DNA of 15,006 nt from JBLIDK01 sp047632595 (GTDB taxonomy: Bacteria; Bacteroidota; Bacteroidia; Sphingobacteriales; Sphingobacteriaceae). The position numbers were made by a program, and so were the translations under genes. The stretch lies in the NCBI GenBank assembly GCA_047632595.1, contig JBLIDK010000046.1, positions 1 to 15,006 of the forward strand, given 5' to 3'. Positions 1 to 8,454 of this stretch are shown here, one piece after another; position 1 is the stretch's first letter, and each line of letters opens with the position of its first letter. A model generated the notes under the pieces. It saw only the letters and a list, made by a program, of their open reading frames with translations. It was not told the origin of the DNA and searched no databases.

Positions 1-2253
1 CAAAGTTCTGCTGGAACAGAGTTCTATTTAACTTTTTTGACCAATAGCTCTAGTTTAATTACTTTAAGTGTAAACATAAGCGCTATTACAAATGCCAAAG
101 TAATATTAACAGGTCCAGGGTTTCTCGAAACCGTTAATGTAGTGCCTAATTCAACTACAAGAGTTGATATTCCCAAAACTGTAGCTTATGGAAGTGGTGG
201 AACAACTAAAAGCAATAAAGTTTTAAAAATCATCTCAGACAATGAAATTACTGTAGTAGCAAGTAATTCAGCTTATGCTACTGGTGATGCATCGTTAGTT
301 TTACCACGAGCTGTTCTTTCCCAAGAATACATTGTAACTACTTATTCTGAAAATGACAATGTGTCGTCAAATTTCTCAGTGATTTCATTAGAAAACAACA
401 CTACTGTTGAAATTACACCTTCCGTTAAAACAAGCGAAGGTAATGCTGCCGGTGTTCCTTTTAGTGTTGTTTTAAATAAGGGTGTAAAATATGGAGTTCA
501 TGCAGGAAATGAAGGCGCCGATTTAACTGGAACTAGAGTTAAAGCCTTAAGTTCAAATCCGGATAAAAAGATAGCTGTTTTTGCTGGAGTTCCATGTACA
601 AATGTTGGCGGATGCACAGCTTGTGATCATCTTTTTGAACAAGTATTACCTGTAGAATCTTTTGGTCGGACATATGCAACAGTTCCTTTTCAAACTAGAC
701 TAGGCGATCTGGTAAGAATTCTCTCTGCAAAAGACAATAATAAAGTAAATGTTAACGGTACTATTTGGACCTTAAATACAGCAGAGTACAGAGACACTGT
801 ACTAAATTTCGCTACCTATATTGAGTCAACCAAACCAATTCAAGTAACACAATATAGTAGAGGTGCCTCTTGTGACGGTACTGCGGTGAATAACGCAGAC
901 CCTTTTATGTTAAACTTAAGTTCGCTTCAACAGTTAACGCCAAATAAGCAGCCTTACTCCTTTACTTTTGACGCAAATAGCGCAACGGATAATGTAACCA
1001 CCTATTATGTTAATATTCTCTGCAAAACAGAAAACAAAGCTCTAGTAAAATTGGATGGTGCAGCCATTGTTACACCTGGGCCTTTAGGTGACCCATTTAC
1101 AGCATTGCCAAATAATGCAGACTATTCATATGTGCAAGTATCAATAAGTCCTGGCACACATAATTTAAGCTCTGATTCCGGTTTATTGGCTTCAATTTAT
1201 GGCTTTGGCAATTATGAGTCTTATGGCTATATCGCTGCATCAAACTTGTTATCATTAAATGTAAATTTTGATATTATTCAAAGCAATTGTTTAAGTTTTC
1301 CTGTTGAGTTTGTTCCAAATTTGGTTGGTTTTGAACCTGTTTCTTATCAATGGGATTTTGGAGATGCTACAGCATCTGCTTTAGCTAGTCCTACTCACAC
1401 CTATAGTTCAGGTGGCGATTATTTAGTAAAATTGATTTTAGAAAGTCAGTTTGGGATTGATACCGTTTCAAAGTTTATAACAATAGCTGCCGCTGACAGC
1501 ATCGTTTTAATGGCCAGTAACGACACAACAATATGCTCAGGTGATTTCTTAGAATTATTTGCTGAAGGAGGCACCCATTTTGACTGGGCTCCAACTACTG
1601 GTTTGATTAGAGCAACCTCACCAATGCCTGAATTTGTTGGAAACACTTCACAAACTTATTTATTAACTGCGTTCGACTCTATTTGCACCGACACTGCCAT
1701 AAAGCAAATAACCATTAACGTAAAGCCCCTTCCAAAAGCTTCATTTACCTACGAATTAAATGATAAAACAGTCAAGTTAACTGCAAAAAATATAAACGTA
1801 GATGATAGTTTTATTTGGGATTTTGGAGATCGATCACCTTTGAAAAATAATAGTTCTGAAACACATACCTTCACACAAAATGGTATCTATAATGTGATTT
1901 TAATAGTATTGAATTCGTGCGGTAGCGACACCGTTACTTTACAATTAATTGTAGATGGACGAGTAGATTCAGGCAGTACTTCTATTCAAAATCGAAGAGT
2001 TAGTAATTATACCATATTTCCAAATCCCGCTGAGGATATAATTACAATAACCCAAATTGGAAATCAAGTATTACAGACTATATTAATATTTGATTTGCAA
2101 GGAACAATTGTTGATGAAATTAACTTAGATAAATTTAATATTTCCATCAGCGGCAACACTGAAGTGCCCTTAAACCCTCAATTGAAAGGACTCCACATTA
2201 TTCAATTACGGTCAAATTTTGGAGTTCAAACCAATACCTTACTAATAAATTAA
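1..2253 (+). CDS. Secreted IgGFc-binding-like protein with PKD domains and T9SS sorting domain (5' truncated)
   Basis: The reading frame is open from base 1, so the start lies before the window; 750 residues are visible. The frame opens with a GTEFYLTF-type motif, and bases 1 to about 1250 resemble the IgGFc-binding N-terminal domain, including AVFAGVPC (near 580), ACDHLFEQ (near 620) and DPFMLNL (near 900). Two PKD domains follow, each with WDFGD (tgg at 1351 and at 1816). Between them sits a module of the TTICSGD...W.P.TGL type common in Bacteroidota surface proteins (about 1500-1720). The C-terminus (about 2005-2253) is a T9SS type A sorting domain starting IFPNPAED. I infer a large exported protein released or anchored by T9SS, probably acting in adhesion. 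The 'IgGFc-binding' name is a family label and does not show antibody binding. The next gene starts one base after its stop, so the two are probably co-transcribed. Confidence 0.85.
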   Translation, partial: QSSAGTEFYLTFLTNSSSLITLSVNISAITNAKVILTGPGFLETVNVVPNSTTRVDIPKTVAYGSGGTTKSNKVLKIISDNEITVVASNSAYATGDASLVLPRAVLSQEYIVTTYSENDNVSSNFSVISLENNTTVEITPSVKTSEGNAAGVPFSVVLNKGVKYGVHAGNEGADLTGTRVKALSSNPDKKIAVFAGVPCTNVGGCTACDHLFEQVLPVESFGRTYATVPFQTRLGDLVRILSAKDNNKVNVNGTIWTLNTAEYRDTVLNFATYIESTKPIQVTQYSRGASCDGTAVNNADPFMLNLSSLQQLTPNKQPYSFTFDANSATDNVTTYYVNILCKTENKALVKLDGAAIVTPGPLGDPFTALPNNADYSYVQVSISPGTHNLSSDSGLLASIYGFGNYESYGYIAASNLLSLNVNFDIIQSNCLSFPVEFVPNLVGFEPVSYQWDFGDATASALASPTHTYSSGGDYLVKLILESQFGIDTVSKFITIAAADSIVLMASNDTTICSGDFLELFAEGGTHFDWAPTTGLIRATSPMPEFVGNTSQTYLLTAFDSICTDTAIKQITINVKPLPKASFTYELNDKTVKLTAKNINVDDSFIWDFGDRSPLKNNSSETHTFTQNGIYNVILIVLNSCGSDTVTLQLIVDGRVDSGSTSIQNRRVSNYTIFPNPAEDIITITQIGNQVLQTILIFDLQGTIVDEINLDKFNISISGNTEVPLNPQLKGLHIIQLRSNFGVQTNTLLIN

Positions 2254-2254
2254 T

Positions 2255-5200
2255 GTGAAAAATCTATTCTTATTCCTATTCCTTTCTTTGGCATTATTTA
2301 CTAAAGGTCAAAATTATACTGGGACATATACTGTTGGTGGTGCAGAAGCAGATTTTGCTACCCCAAAAGTGGCTATTGAAACCATTGGGGCTGGTATTTT
2401 AACTGGGCCAGTTGTTTTGGACATTTCAGCAGGTGATTATGAAGGTCAATTTAGTATTCCAAGAATTACGGGATCATCAACGTTAAACACTCTTACAATT
2501 CAATCGGCAAACGGCGATAGAAGTTCGGTAAGATTGTATGACAACCAACGTGATAAAGTATTACATTATGTAGTTGAATTTAATGCAGCTTCCAATGTTA
2601 TTTTTAGAAATTTGAGTGTTCAAAACACAGCAGACACACATCCAAATGACGGTAAAGTTTCAAGTCATATTAAAATTTTTGATGGGTGTTTAAACATTAC
2701 AATTGAAAATTGTCATTTGTTTTATGCTTCAAAGGTTTTAAACCCAAGGGCTGAGTCATTAAATTTAAGTGTAACTCAAACCTCTGGAACTGGCGCAACC
2801 AATGTTAGAATTATTAATAATAAGATAGAATTTGGGGGTACGCTCATAAACATTAAAGGAAATGTTGGGGCAAACACAGCAAAAGGTATAGTATTTAATG
2901 GCAATGAAGTTCTAAATGCAGGCTGGAAATCATTTGTTTCGGTTAACGCAGCCTTCGATTCCATTTGCTACAATAGACTTGAAACAGCTATTGAAGGGGT
3001 AAACACTAACCACACCCCAATGGATATTACCACCAGTGCTAGCGGCTTGAAAATGATTGGTAATTACTTTCGATTTGGCGGCTATTTAGGAATTATTTTA
3101 GAGAATATAACAGCAAGCACAGAAAGAGGATTAATAGCAAACAATGTTTTTATCATGTACGAATTTACTAGTACTACTTTTAGAACCGATTATGTGTTTC
3201 GCTTATTGGGCTGTCAAAACATAGACGTTTACAATAATTCTATTTTAAAAGCAGGCACTTCAGATAAGTCGATTGTAGTTGAAATAGGAGGTTCACAAAT
3301 CGCAACTGCTGCTCCTGGATCTGGAATTAAGTTTTTCAATAACAATGTGGTTAACGCAAATGGTGGATATGCCTATTATGTTTCAGCAACCATTTCAATT
3401 GATTCAAGTGATCATAATAACTTATATACCACAGGCCCAATATTAGGAAGATGGAGTGGCGATCAAAACACGTTGAGCGATTTCCAAACGGCTAGTGGAA
3501 AAGAGTCAAATTCTATCTCCACAGAGCCAATGTTTGTCTCAGATTTTGATTTACATACTTCAAGTGCAAATTTAGATAGCGCGGGGAAACCCAGAGAATC
3601 TATTACAAAAGACTATGACGGTGATTTAAGAGACCTTACTAACCCAGATATAGGGGCTGATGAATTTGATGTAATTCAAATAGATTTAGAGCTAATTTCC
3701 ACCGCTGTAACTTCTCAACTTATTGTAGGTGAAAATGGAACAATTACTGCAAGACTGGTAAATCTTGGCAAGCAATCACTGAATTCTAAATCTGTTGAGC
3801 TTTCTTTTTCAGTTGATAACGGAATGACATGGAGCACTCCAGAAAATTTCTCATTAAGTGGTTTAAATGCTATTTACGATAGTTTAGATATCACCTTCAC
3901 AAGCACTTTTCCAGTTGCAAAAGCCCAAGTTTATAACATTTGTGTTCGTGTTGATAGTGCTGGATTGGTTGGAGATGAAAATAATTTAAACGACGAAATT
4001 TGTGGAACTGCTTGTGTACAATTTGCAGGGAATTTCACTATTGGTATTGGAGGTGACTTTGCTACATTCAACGAAGCAATAGATCTATTAAATTGTGGAA
4101 TAATTAATGGGCCTGTTAATTTAATTGCCTTAAGCGGAGTTTATGAAGAGCGTTTTTCGCTTGGTCCAATTGCAGGCTTAAGTGCTATAAATAAATTATC
4201 CATTTTATCGCAAACTTTAAATGCAGAAGATGTGATAATTCGAGCTTCATCAAATGAAACAACAACCGATCACCATGTCGTGAGATTCAACAATCTTAAC
4301 AATGTAAGTTTAAAAGGAATTACCATTGAAAATAATGGTATTAACAATTACAATACTGCATTGCATATTGCGAATGGTTGCGATTCACTTATTATTGAAG
4401 ACTGTAAATTTATTGTTGACACAACTACTGTTTCTTCATCTGTTTGTCCTATAAATGTTTCAAGCTTAACTAGTGTTTTTGGTTTTGGACAGAACATGAA
4501 CAATAGTTTAATTCGAAATAACATACTAATTGGTGGCGGTTTTGGCATTAAACTTTATGGTGAAAGTGGAGACAATAATACTGGCAATTCAATATCAAAC
4601 AACTCTATTTACAATGCTTTTTATAGTTCCATTCGAACTCTTTACCACAATCTGGACAGAATAAATAATAACTTTTGTCAATTGCGAGATTCTGCTTCAA
4701 TTGGCGCTGCTAATATTCGGATTGAAGATGTAGAAAAAGGATTTTCCATTTACAATAACATCCTGTTAAATAATGGTAAGTATGGTTTGCATATATCGGA
4801 CATTTCGATTATTGACACTCTTTTGGTTTACAATAATATTATTGCTGGCGGCTTTGACAGTACTGATGTAAACCATGGCCTGTTAATTGAGAATTCATCA
4901 AACGTTCATGCCTTTTTTAATACAGTTGTTATGGATGTGGTTAACGACCTTGGAGCTGCCGCTTATATTGGCGATTTTGTTAGTGGTGTGAACCTAAAGA
5001 ACAATCAGTTTATTAATAATTTTAATGGTTTTGGACTTCAAACAATTTTACCCAACGGAATTGTTGTAAGTGATAACAATAATCTTTACAGCGCTACAGG
5101 ACCTTTAGCTTTTTGGGTTGATGAGCATTTAACTATTGCTTCTTTAAGGGCAGAAAGCGGAAAAGATTTATCTTCTGTAAGTACCAACCCACTATTCGTT

Positions 5201-5962
5201 TCCACAGCAGACCTTCACCTTAATTCAGCTCAAGCTGGAATATTTGAAGGTGGTGCCCCAATTACAGGTATTACTACCGATATTGATGGAGAAATCAGGG
5301 CAGCTATTCCCACAATAGGTGCTGATGAAGTTTTTAGTACAATTCCTGAAATAAATCTAAGCGTTGCAGATTTTAAGTTTTACAAAGGCCCTATCGGTAG
5401 TCCAAAAGAAACACCCTTAGATAAAGACAGTATTTATTCTGTTCAAACTACCATAGATAACTTAACCAACTTTAGATATACGGGGGTAATAACTATAACT
5501 TTAAGCGATGGCTCAGGATTAATTATAGAAAATCAAGTTTCGCCAGGAATTAATGTTAATTCAACATATGTTCATCAATTCGCTTCAACTTATGTGCCTA
5601 CTATAAAAGGTGCTAAACAATATTGTGTAACTGCTACAGCTATTGGCGATATAAACACAGGCAATGATATTAACTGTCAAAACATAACAGTTGAAGCTGA
5701 AAATCCTTTTGGAATTGCTAGTCTACCTAATGGTTTTAAGCTCTATCCAAATCCTGCCAAGGATAATATATATATTGAAAATTTAGATGCATTTGAAGCA
5801 ACAAGTCTCTATAATATTATTGGCCAAAAGTTCAGTTTAAATATTCTAAAAAATCAAAAGGTACTTGAAATTGATATTAGTTTTATGGAAAAAGGACTTT
5901 ACTTTTTAGAGATCCGTAATGAGTTAAATACAGTAAAGATAATTCCGGTGGTCAAATTTTAA
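2255..5962 (+). CDS. T9SS-secreted protein with two tandem parallel beta-helix/Ig-like units
   Basis: This 1235-residue secreted protein has a signal peptide at residues 1-18 (hydrophobic FLFLFLSLALF), probably cut as TKG|Q. Residues 23-472 form a right-handed parallel beta-helix: asparagine-rich repeats with I.NN.I and N.F/I patterns, closing in DIGADEF. Residues about 476-590 are an Ig-like CARDB-type domain. Residues 592-1027 repeat the helix (DFAT, NGPV and a closing TIGADE all recur), and residues about 1028-1155 repeat the Ig-like domain. The end, from LYPNPA at 1163, is a T9SS type A sorting domain. I see no catalytic motif; beta-helices of this kind occur in polysaccharide-active enzymes and in adhesins, so the activity is open. 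The start is GTG at 2255: an ATG at 2253 overlaps the previous stop but meets TGA at once, and GTG gives an exact signal peptide. The gene follows its neighbour by one base. Confidence 0.85.
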   Translation: MKNLFLFLFLSLALFTKGQNYTGTYTVGGAEADFATPKVAIETIGAGILTGPVVLDISAGDYEGQFSIPRITGSSTLNTLTIQSANGDRSSVRLYDNQRDKVLHYVVEFNAASNVIFRNLSVQNTADTHPNDGKVSSHIKIFDGCLNITIENCHLFYASKVLNPRAESLNLSVTQTSGTGATNVRIINNKIEFGGTLINIKGNVGANTAKGIVFNGNEVLNAGWKSFVSVNAAFDSICYNRLETAIEGVNTNHTPMDITTSASGLKMIGNYFRFGGYLGIILENITASTERGLIANNVFIMYEFTSTTFRTDYVFRLLGCQNIDVYNNSILKAGTSDKSIVVEIGGSQIATAAPGSGIKFFNNNVVNANGGYAYYVSATISIDSSDHNNLYTTGPILGRWSGDQNTLSDFQTASGKESNSISTEPMFVSDFDLHTSSANLDSAGKPRESITKDYDGDLRDLTNPDIGADEFDVIQIDLELISTAVTSQLIVGENGTITARLVNLGKQSLNSKSVELSFSVDNGMTWSTPENFSLSGLNAIYDSLDITFTSTFPVAKAQVYNICVRVDSAGLVGDENNLNDEICGTACVQFAGNFTIGIGGDFATFNEAIDLLNCGIINGPVNLIALSGVYEERFSLGPIAGLSAINKLSILSQTLNAEDVIIRASSNETTTDHHVVRFNNLNNVSLKGITIENNGINNYNTALHIANGCDSLIIEDCKFIVDTTTVSSSVCPINVSSLTSVFGFGQNMNNSLIRNNILIGGGFGIKLYGESGDNNTGNSISNNSIYNAFYSSIRTLYHNLDRINNNFCQLRDSASIGAANIRIEDVEKGFSIYNNILLNNGKYGLHISDISIIDTLLVYNNIIAGGFDSTDVNHGLLIENSSNVHAFFNTVVMDVVNDLGAAAYIGDFVSGVNLKNNQFINNFNGFGLQTILPNGIVVSDNNNLYSATGPLAFWVDEHLTIASLRAESGKDLSSVSTNPLFVSTADLHLNSAQAGIFEGGAPITGITTDIDGEIRAAIPTIGADEVFSTIPEINLSVADFKFYKGPIGSPKETPLDKDSIYSVQTTIDNLTNFRYTGVITITLSDGSGLIIENQVSPGINVNSTYVHQFASTYVPTIKGAKQYCVTATAIGDINTGNDINCQNITVEAENPFGIASLPNGFKLYPNPAKDNIYIENLDAFEATSLYNIIGQKFSLNILKNQKVLEIDISFMEKGLYFLEIRNELNTVKIIPVVKF
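2321..5335 (+). repeat. Diverged internal duplication: two beta-helix units within one gene
   Basis: The protein segments encoded by 2321-3670 and 4028-5335 align along their whole length. Shared landmarks in order are: a TVGG/GIGG start followed by DFAT, a GPV strand, an L.I.S strand before the first coils, a V.F.....N coil, a DGC/NGC..L/I.I turn, a closing N.LY.TGP segment, a DLH motif, a DG..R motif and a final IGADE. The match is at protein level; the DNA copies are strongly diverged, so the duplication is old. Each copy is followed by an Ig-like domain, so the duplicated unit is probably helix plus Ig. Confidence 0.7.
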
Positions 5963-6000
5963 GTCCTAAAAAGGCAATAATCGTTGAAGAAGTAATATAA

Positions 6001-6034
6001 TTTGTTCAAAAACGTAATTGTAATTGTACCTTTA
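6001..6034 (+). promoter_or_regulatory. Possible Bacteroidota-type promoter for the dehydrogenase operon
   Basis: TTTG at 6001-6004 lies 22 bases before TACCTTTA at 6027-6034, which matches the TAnnTTTG -7 element except in its last base. It ends 23 bases before the TTG start at 6058. It is the best candidate in this 95-base gap, but the match is imperfect. Confidence 0.35.
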
Positions 6035-6057
6035 ATTCAACTTAAAAATTTACACTA

Positions 6058-7248
6058 TTGTCGAATCGAAAAATTTTCTGGATAATCCTTGGGTCGCTTA
6101 TAGCAGTCTTAATTTCATTTTTTGTACGCTATTTCAATGAATTTAAGGCAGAAAGTTTTCCGGTAAAAACGGTAGTTGAACTTGGCGACTCAAAAGTTTC
6201 GATAGAAATGGTTGCTGAGAATTTTGAAATTCCATGGGATTTAGTTTGGGGTCCAGATGATCATATTTGGCTAACCGAACGATTTGGGCAAGTTACTCGA
6301 GTAAATCCTGTTTCAGGTGAAAAACAACTAGTTCTAAAGCTTGATACTGTTTACATAAGTGATACTGAAAATTCAGGCATGAACGCCATTGCCCTTCATC
6401 CATTATTTAATGAATGCCCTTTTGTTTATTTATACTATTTGAGTGAGGACAATTCCAACAAAATTATTGGTCGTGTTGTAAGATATAGATTTAACCAGGA
6501 GAAGCTGATACTTCAATATCCTGATACGCTTATTACAGGCATTGTTGGCGGTCGTTCACACAATGGAGCGCGCTTTATCCACGATAGTGATTCGACAATG
6601 CTATTAAGCATTGGAGAGTCTGAAATTGAGGAATTGGCACAAGACATGAATCACTTAAGTGGTAAAATAATTCGAATGAATCTAGAAGGTGGAATTCCAT
6701 CAGACAATCCCATAAAAAATTCATACATCTACACTATAGGTCACAGAAACCCTCAAGGACTAGTAATTGGACTAAATAATCAGATTTATTCTTCAGAACA
6801 TGGTCCTGCAACAGATGACGAACTGAATATTATTAAAAAAGGAAGAAATTATGGCTGGCCTAATGTTCTTGGATATTGCGATACTGAAGAGGAAAAAAAA
6901 GATTGCGAAAAATTAAATGTCGTAGAACCAATTTTAACGTTCAGCCCAACGCAAGCGCCATGTGGACTTGAATATTATGCCGATGGCCCAATTAAAGCTT
7001 TCCAAAATTCATTACTTTTAGTGTTTTTAAAAGAACAAAAACTAATGAAAATTGGTTTAAATGAGGAAGGAACTGAAGTAACATCCACCACAGACTTTTT
7101 AGTTGAGAGCTACGGACGATTACGAGATGTATTAGTAGGGCCTGAAGGAGAAGTCTACTTTATTACTACAAACACAGTTTGGCCAGGTGGTGGAGTGTTT
7201 TATCCAGACAACAATAAAATTTATAAAATTGAAGCCTTTAAGAAATGA
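6058..7248 (+). CDS. Membrane-anchored PQQ-dependent glucose/sorbosone dehydrogenase-like protein
   Basis: This 396-residue protein belongs to the GSDH family, the six-bladed propellers that use PQQ and calcium to oxidise sugars in the periplasm. It resembles Acinetobacter soluble glucose dehydrogenase (sGDH) closely: WGPDDHIWLTER near residue 65, SHNGAR (H168, at the place of the catalytic His), GHRNPQG (R230, N231), SEHGPATDDE with G249-P250 at the calcium site, NYGWPNV, a Lys at 325 and RLRDV (R354, R356), where sGDH binds PQQ with a Lys and two Arg. Differences are Ser for the Asp before the catalytic His, His for a Gln near PQQ (248), and a shorter chain. Residues about 6-23 form a membrane anchor in place of a cleaved signal. 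The start is TTG at 6058: an in-frame stop lies just upstream (6043), and the next Met (residue 51) would lose the anchor. The substrate is unknown, and no PQQ synthesis genes are in view. It overlaps the next gene by four bases. Confidence 0.85.
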   Translation: MSNRKIFWIILGSLIAVLISFFVRYFNEFKAESFPVKTVVELGDSKVSIEMVAENFEIPWDLVWGPDDHIWLTERFGQVTRVNPVSGEKQLVLKLDTVYISDTENSGMNAIALHPLFNECPFVYLYYLSEDNSNKIIGRVVRYRFNQEKLILQYPDTLITGIVGGRSHNGARFIHDSDSTMLLSIGESEIEELAQDMNHLSGKIIRMNLEGGIPSDNPIKNSYIYTIGHRNPQGLVIGLNNQIYSSEHGPATDDELNIIKKGRNYGWPNVLGYCDTEEEKKDCEKLNVVEPILTFSPTQAPCGLEYYADGPIKAFQNSLLLVFLKEQKLMKIGLNEEGTEVTSTTDFLVESYGRLRDVLVGPEGEVYFITTNTVWPGGGVFYPDNNKIYKIEAFKK

Positions 7249-7655
7249 ATTATTTATTTAAAATACTTATTTCCGGTGTTGCAGTAATGTTCGCCGCATA
7301 TGTTTTACCCGGAGTAGCAATTGATGGATTTGTCACTGCGCTTTGGGTAGCAGTTATTCTTTCGTTACTTAATGGTTTTGTTAAACCATTATTAATCATT
7401 TTGACTATTCCAGTAACGGTGTTCACCCTTGGATTGTTTCTAGTGGTAATAAATGCTGCTATGATATTACTTACAGATTATTTCATCTCAGATTTTGTTG
7501 TAGATAATTTTTGGTGGGCACTTTTATTTTCAATAATCTTAAGTATTGTTGCTTCAATTTTGGAGCGTATTTTTATTGGGCCTAAAAAACCAAAAACTAG
7601 TACGCAATCTCAGCCAAAAGATGATCACTTTGACAATTTCACTGAAGTGAACTAG
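7245..7655 (+). CDS. Small four-helix membrane protein, YvlD / phage_holin_4_2 family
   Basis: This 136-residue protein has four hydrophobic segments at about residues 4-22, 30-45, 50-76 and 88-108. The signature NGFVKPLLIILTIPVTVFTLG falls across segments 2-3 and is typical of the phage_holin_4_2 family (YvlD of Bacillus). Members are widespread chromosomal inner-membrane proteins, and the 'holin' label reflects topology only; no lysis gene or phage gene is nearby. A charged tail of about 28 residues, rich in Lys, Asp and Gln, follows the last helix and should be cytoplasmic or disordered. Its ATG overlaps the TGA of the dehydrogenase gene (ATGA), so translation is probably coupled. Its stop lies five bases from the stop of the convergent lipoprotein gene. 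The biochemical role is not known; a part in envelope homeostasis is only a guess. Confidence 0.8.
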   Translation: MNYLFKILISGVAVMFAAYVLPGVAIDGFVTALWVAVILSLLNGFVKPLLIILTIPVTVFTLGLFLVVINAAMILLTDYFISDFVVDNFWWALLFSIILSIVASILERIFIGPKKPKTSTQSQPKDDHFDNFTEVN

Positions 7656-7660
7656 AAAGC

Positions 7661-7978
7661 TTAATTACAATTATATTGCTTCAAAACCTCTGCTTCTATA
7701 AGATAGCCTAACATTTTTGCCTTACCAAAATCATTGCAAGGAGAATAGTCTTTCGTTATTCTGCTTTTTGCAATAGCTAACTGAAAATACGCCTCGCCTT
7801 TTACAGTTGAAGCAGAATCAGTAACTAGCTTGTTTAGAATTGGAACAGCTTTCCAAGGCTCCTGTTTTTTAATTATTTTTTTAGCCTCTTTTAATTCTTG
7901 TGCATAGCTATCCATCTTGGTTGACTTACAAGACAACATTAAAATCAAACAAAGAAATACTGGAAAGATCGTCCTCAT
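7661..7978 (-). CDS. Small lipoprotein with TPR-like helices
   Basis: A 105-residue exported lipoprotein starts from the ATG at 7978. Hydrophobic residues 4-14 are followed by a lipobox LMLSC with C17 as the lipidated residue. A TTG eight codons upstream (8002) would also be in frame, but the ATG gives a better-proportioned signal peptide. The mature part has a Lys-rich helix (about 20-40) and alternating helices with EAYFQLAIAKS, then a tail of the C.DF.KAK.LGY...AEV...YNC form, which resembles the last tetratricopeptide-like repeat of many Bacteroidota proteins. I infer a short TPR-like scaffold in the periplasm, anchored in a membrane. It stands last in a minus-strand group, behind the decayed secreted-protein gene, and has no partner that suggests a function. 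Confidence 0.7.
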   Translation of the reverse strand: MRTIFPVFLCLILMLSCKSTKMDSYAQELKEAKKIIKKQEPWKAVPILNKLVTDSASTVKGEAYFQLAIAKSRITKDYSPCNDFGKAKMLGYLIEAEVLKQYNCN

Positions 7979-8048
7979 AACTCGAAATAAATAAAAAAGC
8001 AAGTTTGTATCCTTGATTTACCTGTGGTTAAAATAGAAAATTACTAGT

Positions 8049-8454
8049 CTATTTAGCTACTACAATTTGTCCTGAGACATACTTATTGTCGGATGTTGTT
8101 ACAACATTAAGACAGGCCCCATTCGGCAATTAATTTAAGCTATTCTCTGTTTTTCTACCTGAAAATATTTCTGACTTAATTAACTTTCGGTTAATAGAGT
8201 AAATCCGAAAAGTGCTTTCGCTTTAATAAAGTTCCGTTTTTATCTAAAATGGTACTAAAAGCAAATTTCTCAGAATTTTGAGAGTCATAAGAATTCCCAA
8301 ACACAACAAACTGCCTTTTGGGAGTTTCTACCACTTGGTAAGCACTAATTACTCCTGGAATAAATATGGTTCGTTTAATATCTTGAGCGCTAATTTGAGT
8401 TGTGGCAATACTTATGAATAAAAGTATCCCAATTTTTAACCCAATTTTAGCCAT
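8049..8454 (-). pseudogene. Remnant of a T9SS-secreted protein gene (internal deletion, frameshift, nonsense)
   Basis: Two ends of one secreted protein survive. From ATG at 8454 a frame of 87 codons encodes a signal peptide (GILLFISIATTQISA|Q) and about 55 mature residues including FVVFGNSYDS and ILDKNGTLL, which look like the first blade of a long extracellular repeat protein; it stops at 8191. In another frame, from about 8222 to 8049, the sequence reads STFRIYSINRKLIKSEIFSG...NSLN, stop (TAA at 8130-8132), LPNGACLNVV...YVSGQIVVAK, stop. This is the second half of a T9SS type A sorting domain, with one nonsense codon and Cys where Tyr or Phe is usual. The middle and the PNP start of the sorting domain are missing. 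I infer a deletion joining the two parts near 8205-8222. Its ATG overlaps the miaE stop by eight bases. A short expressed peptide cannot be excluded. Confidence 0.72.

Noticed and set aside
2255..5962. Pectate lyase or other polysaccharide lyase assignment for the beta-helix protein
   Set aside because: The fold pattern is shared, but I see no catalytic Lys/Arg/Asp arrangement or family signature that would justify an enzymatic name.
5963..6057. Terminator after the two-gene T9SS cluster
   Set aside because: I searched this gap and found no stable hairpin with a U-run; only a candidate promoter is visible.
7245..7655. Phage lysis holin, hence a prophage fragment
   Set aside because: The phage_holin_4_2 name is a topology-based label. 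No endolysin, structural, integrase or attachment site is nearby, and the gene is coupled to a metabolic gene.
7994..8015. Possible terminator of the decayed gene (CAAG...CTTG then a T-run on the minus strand)
   Set aside because: The stem is only four base pairs with an eight-base loop, too weak to call.
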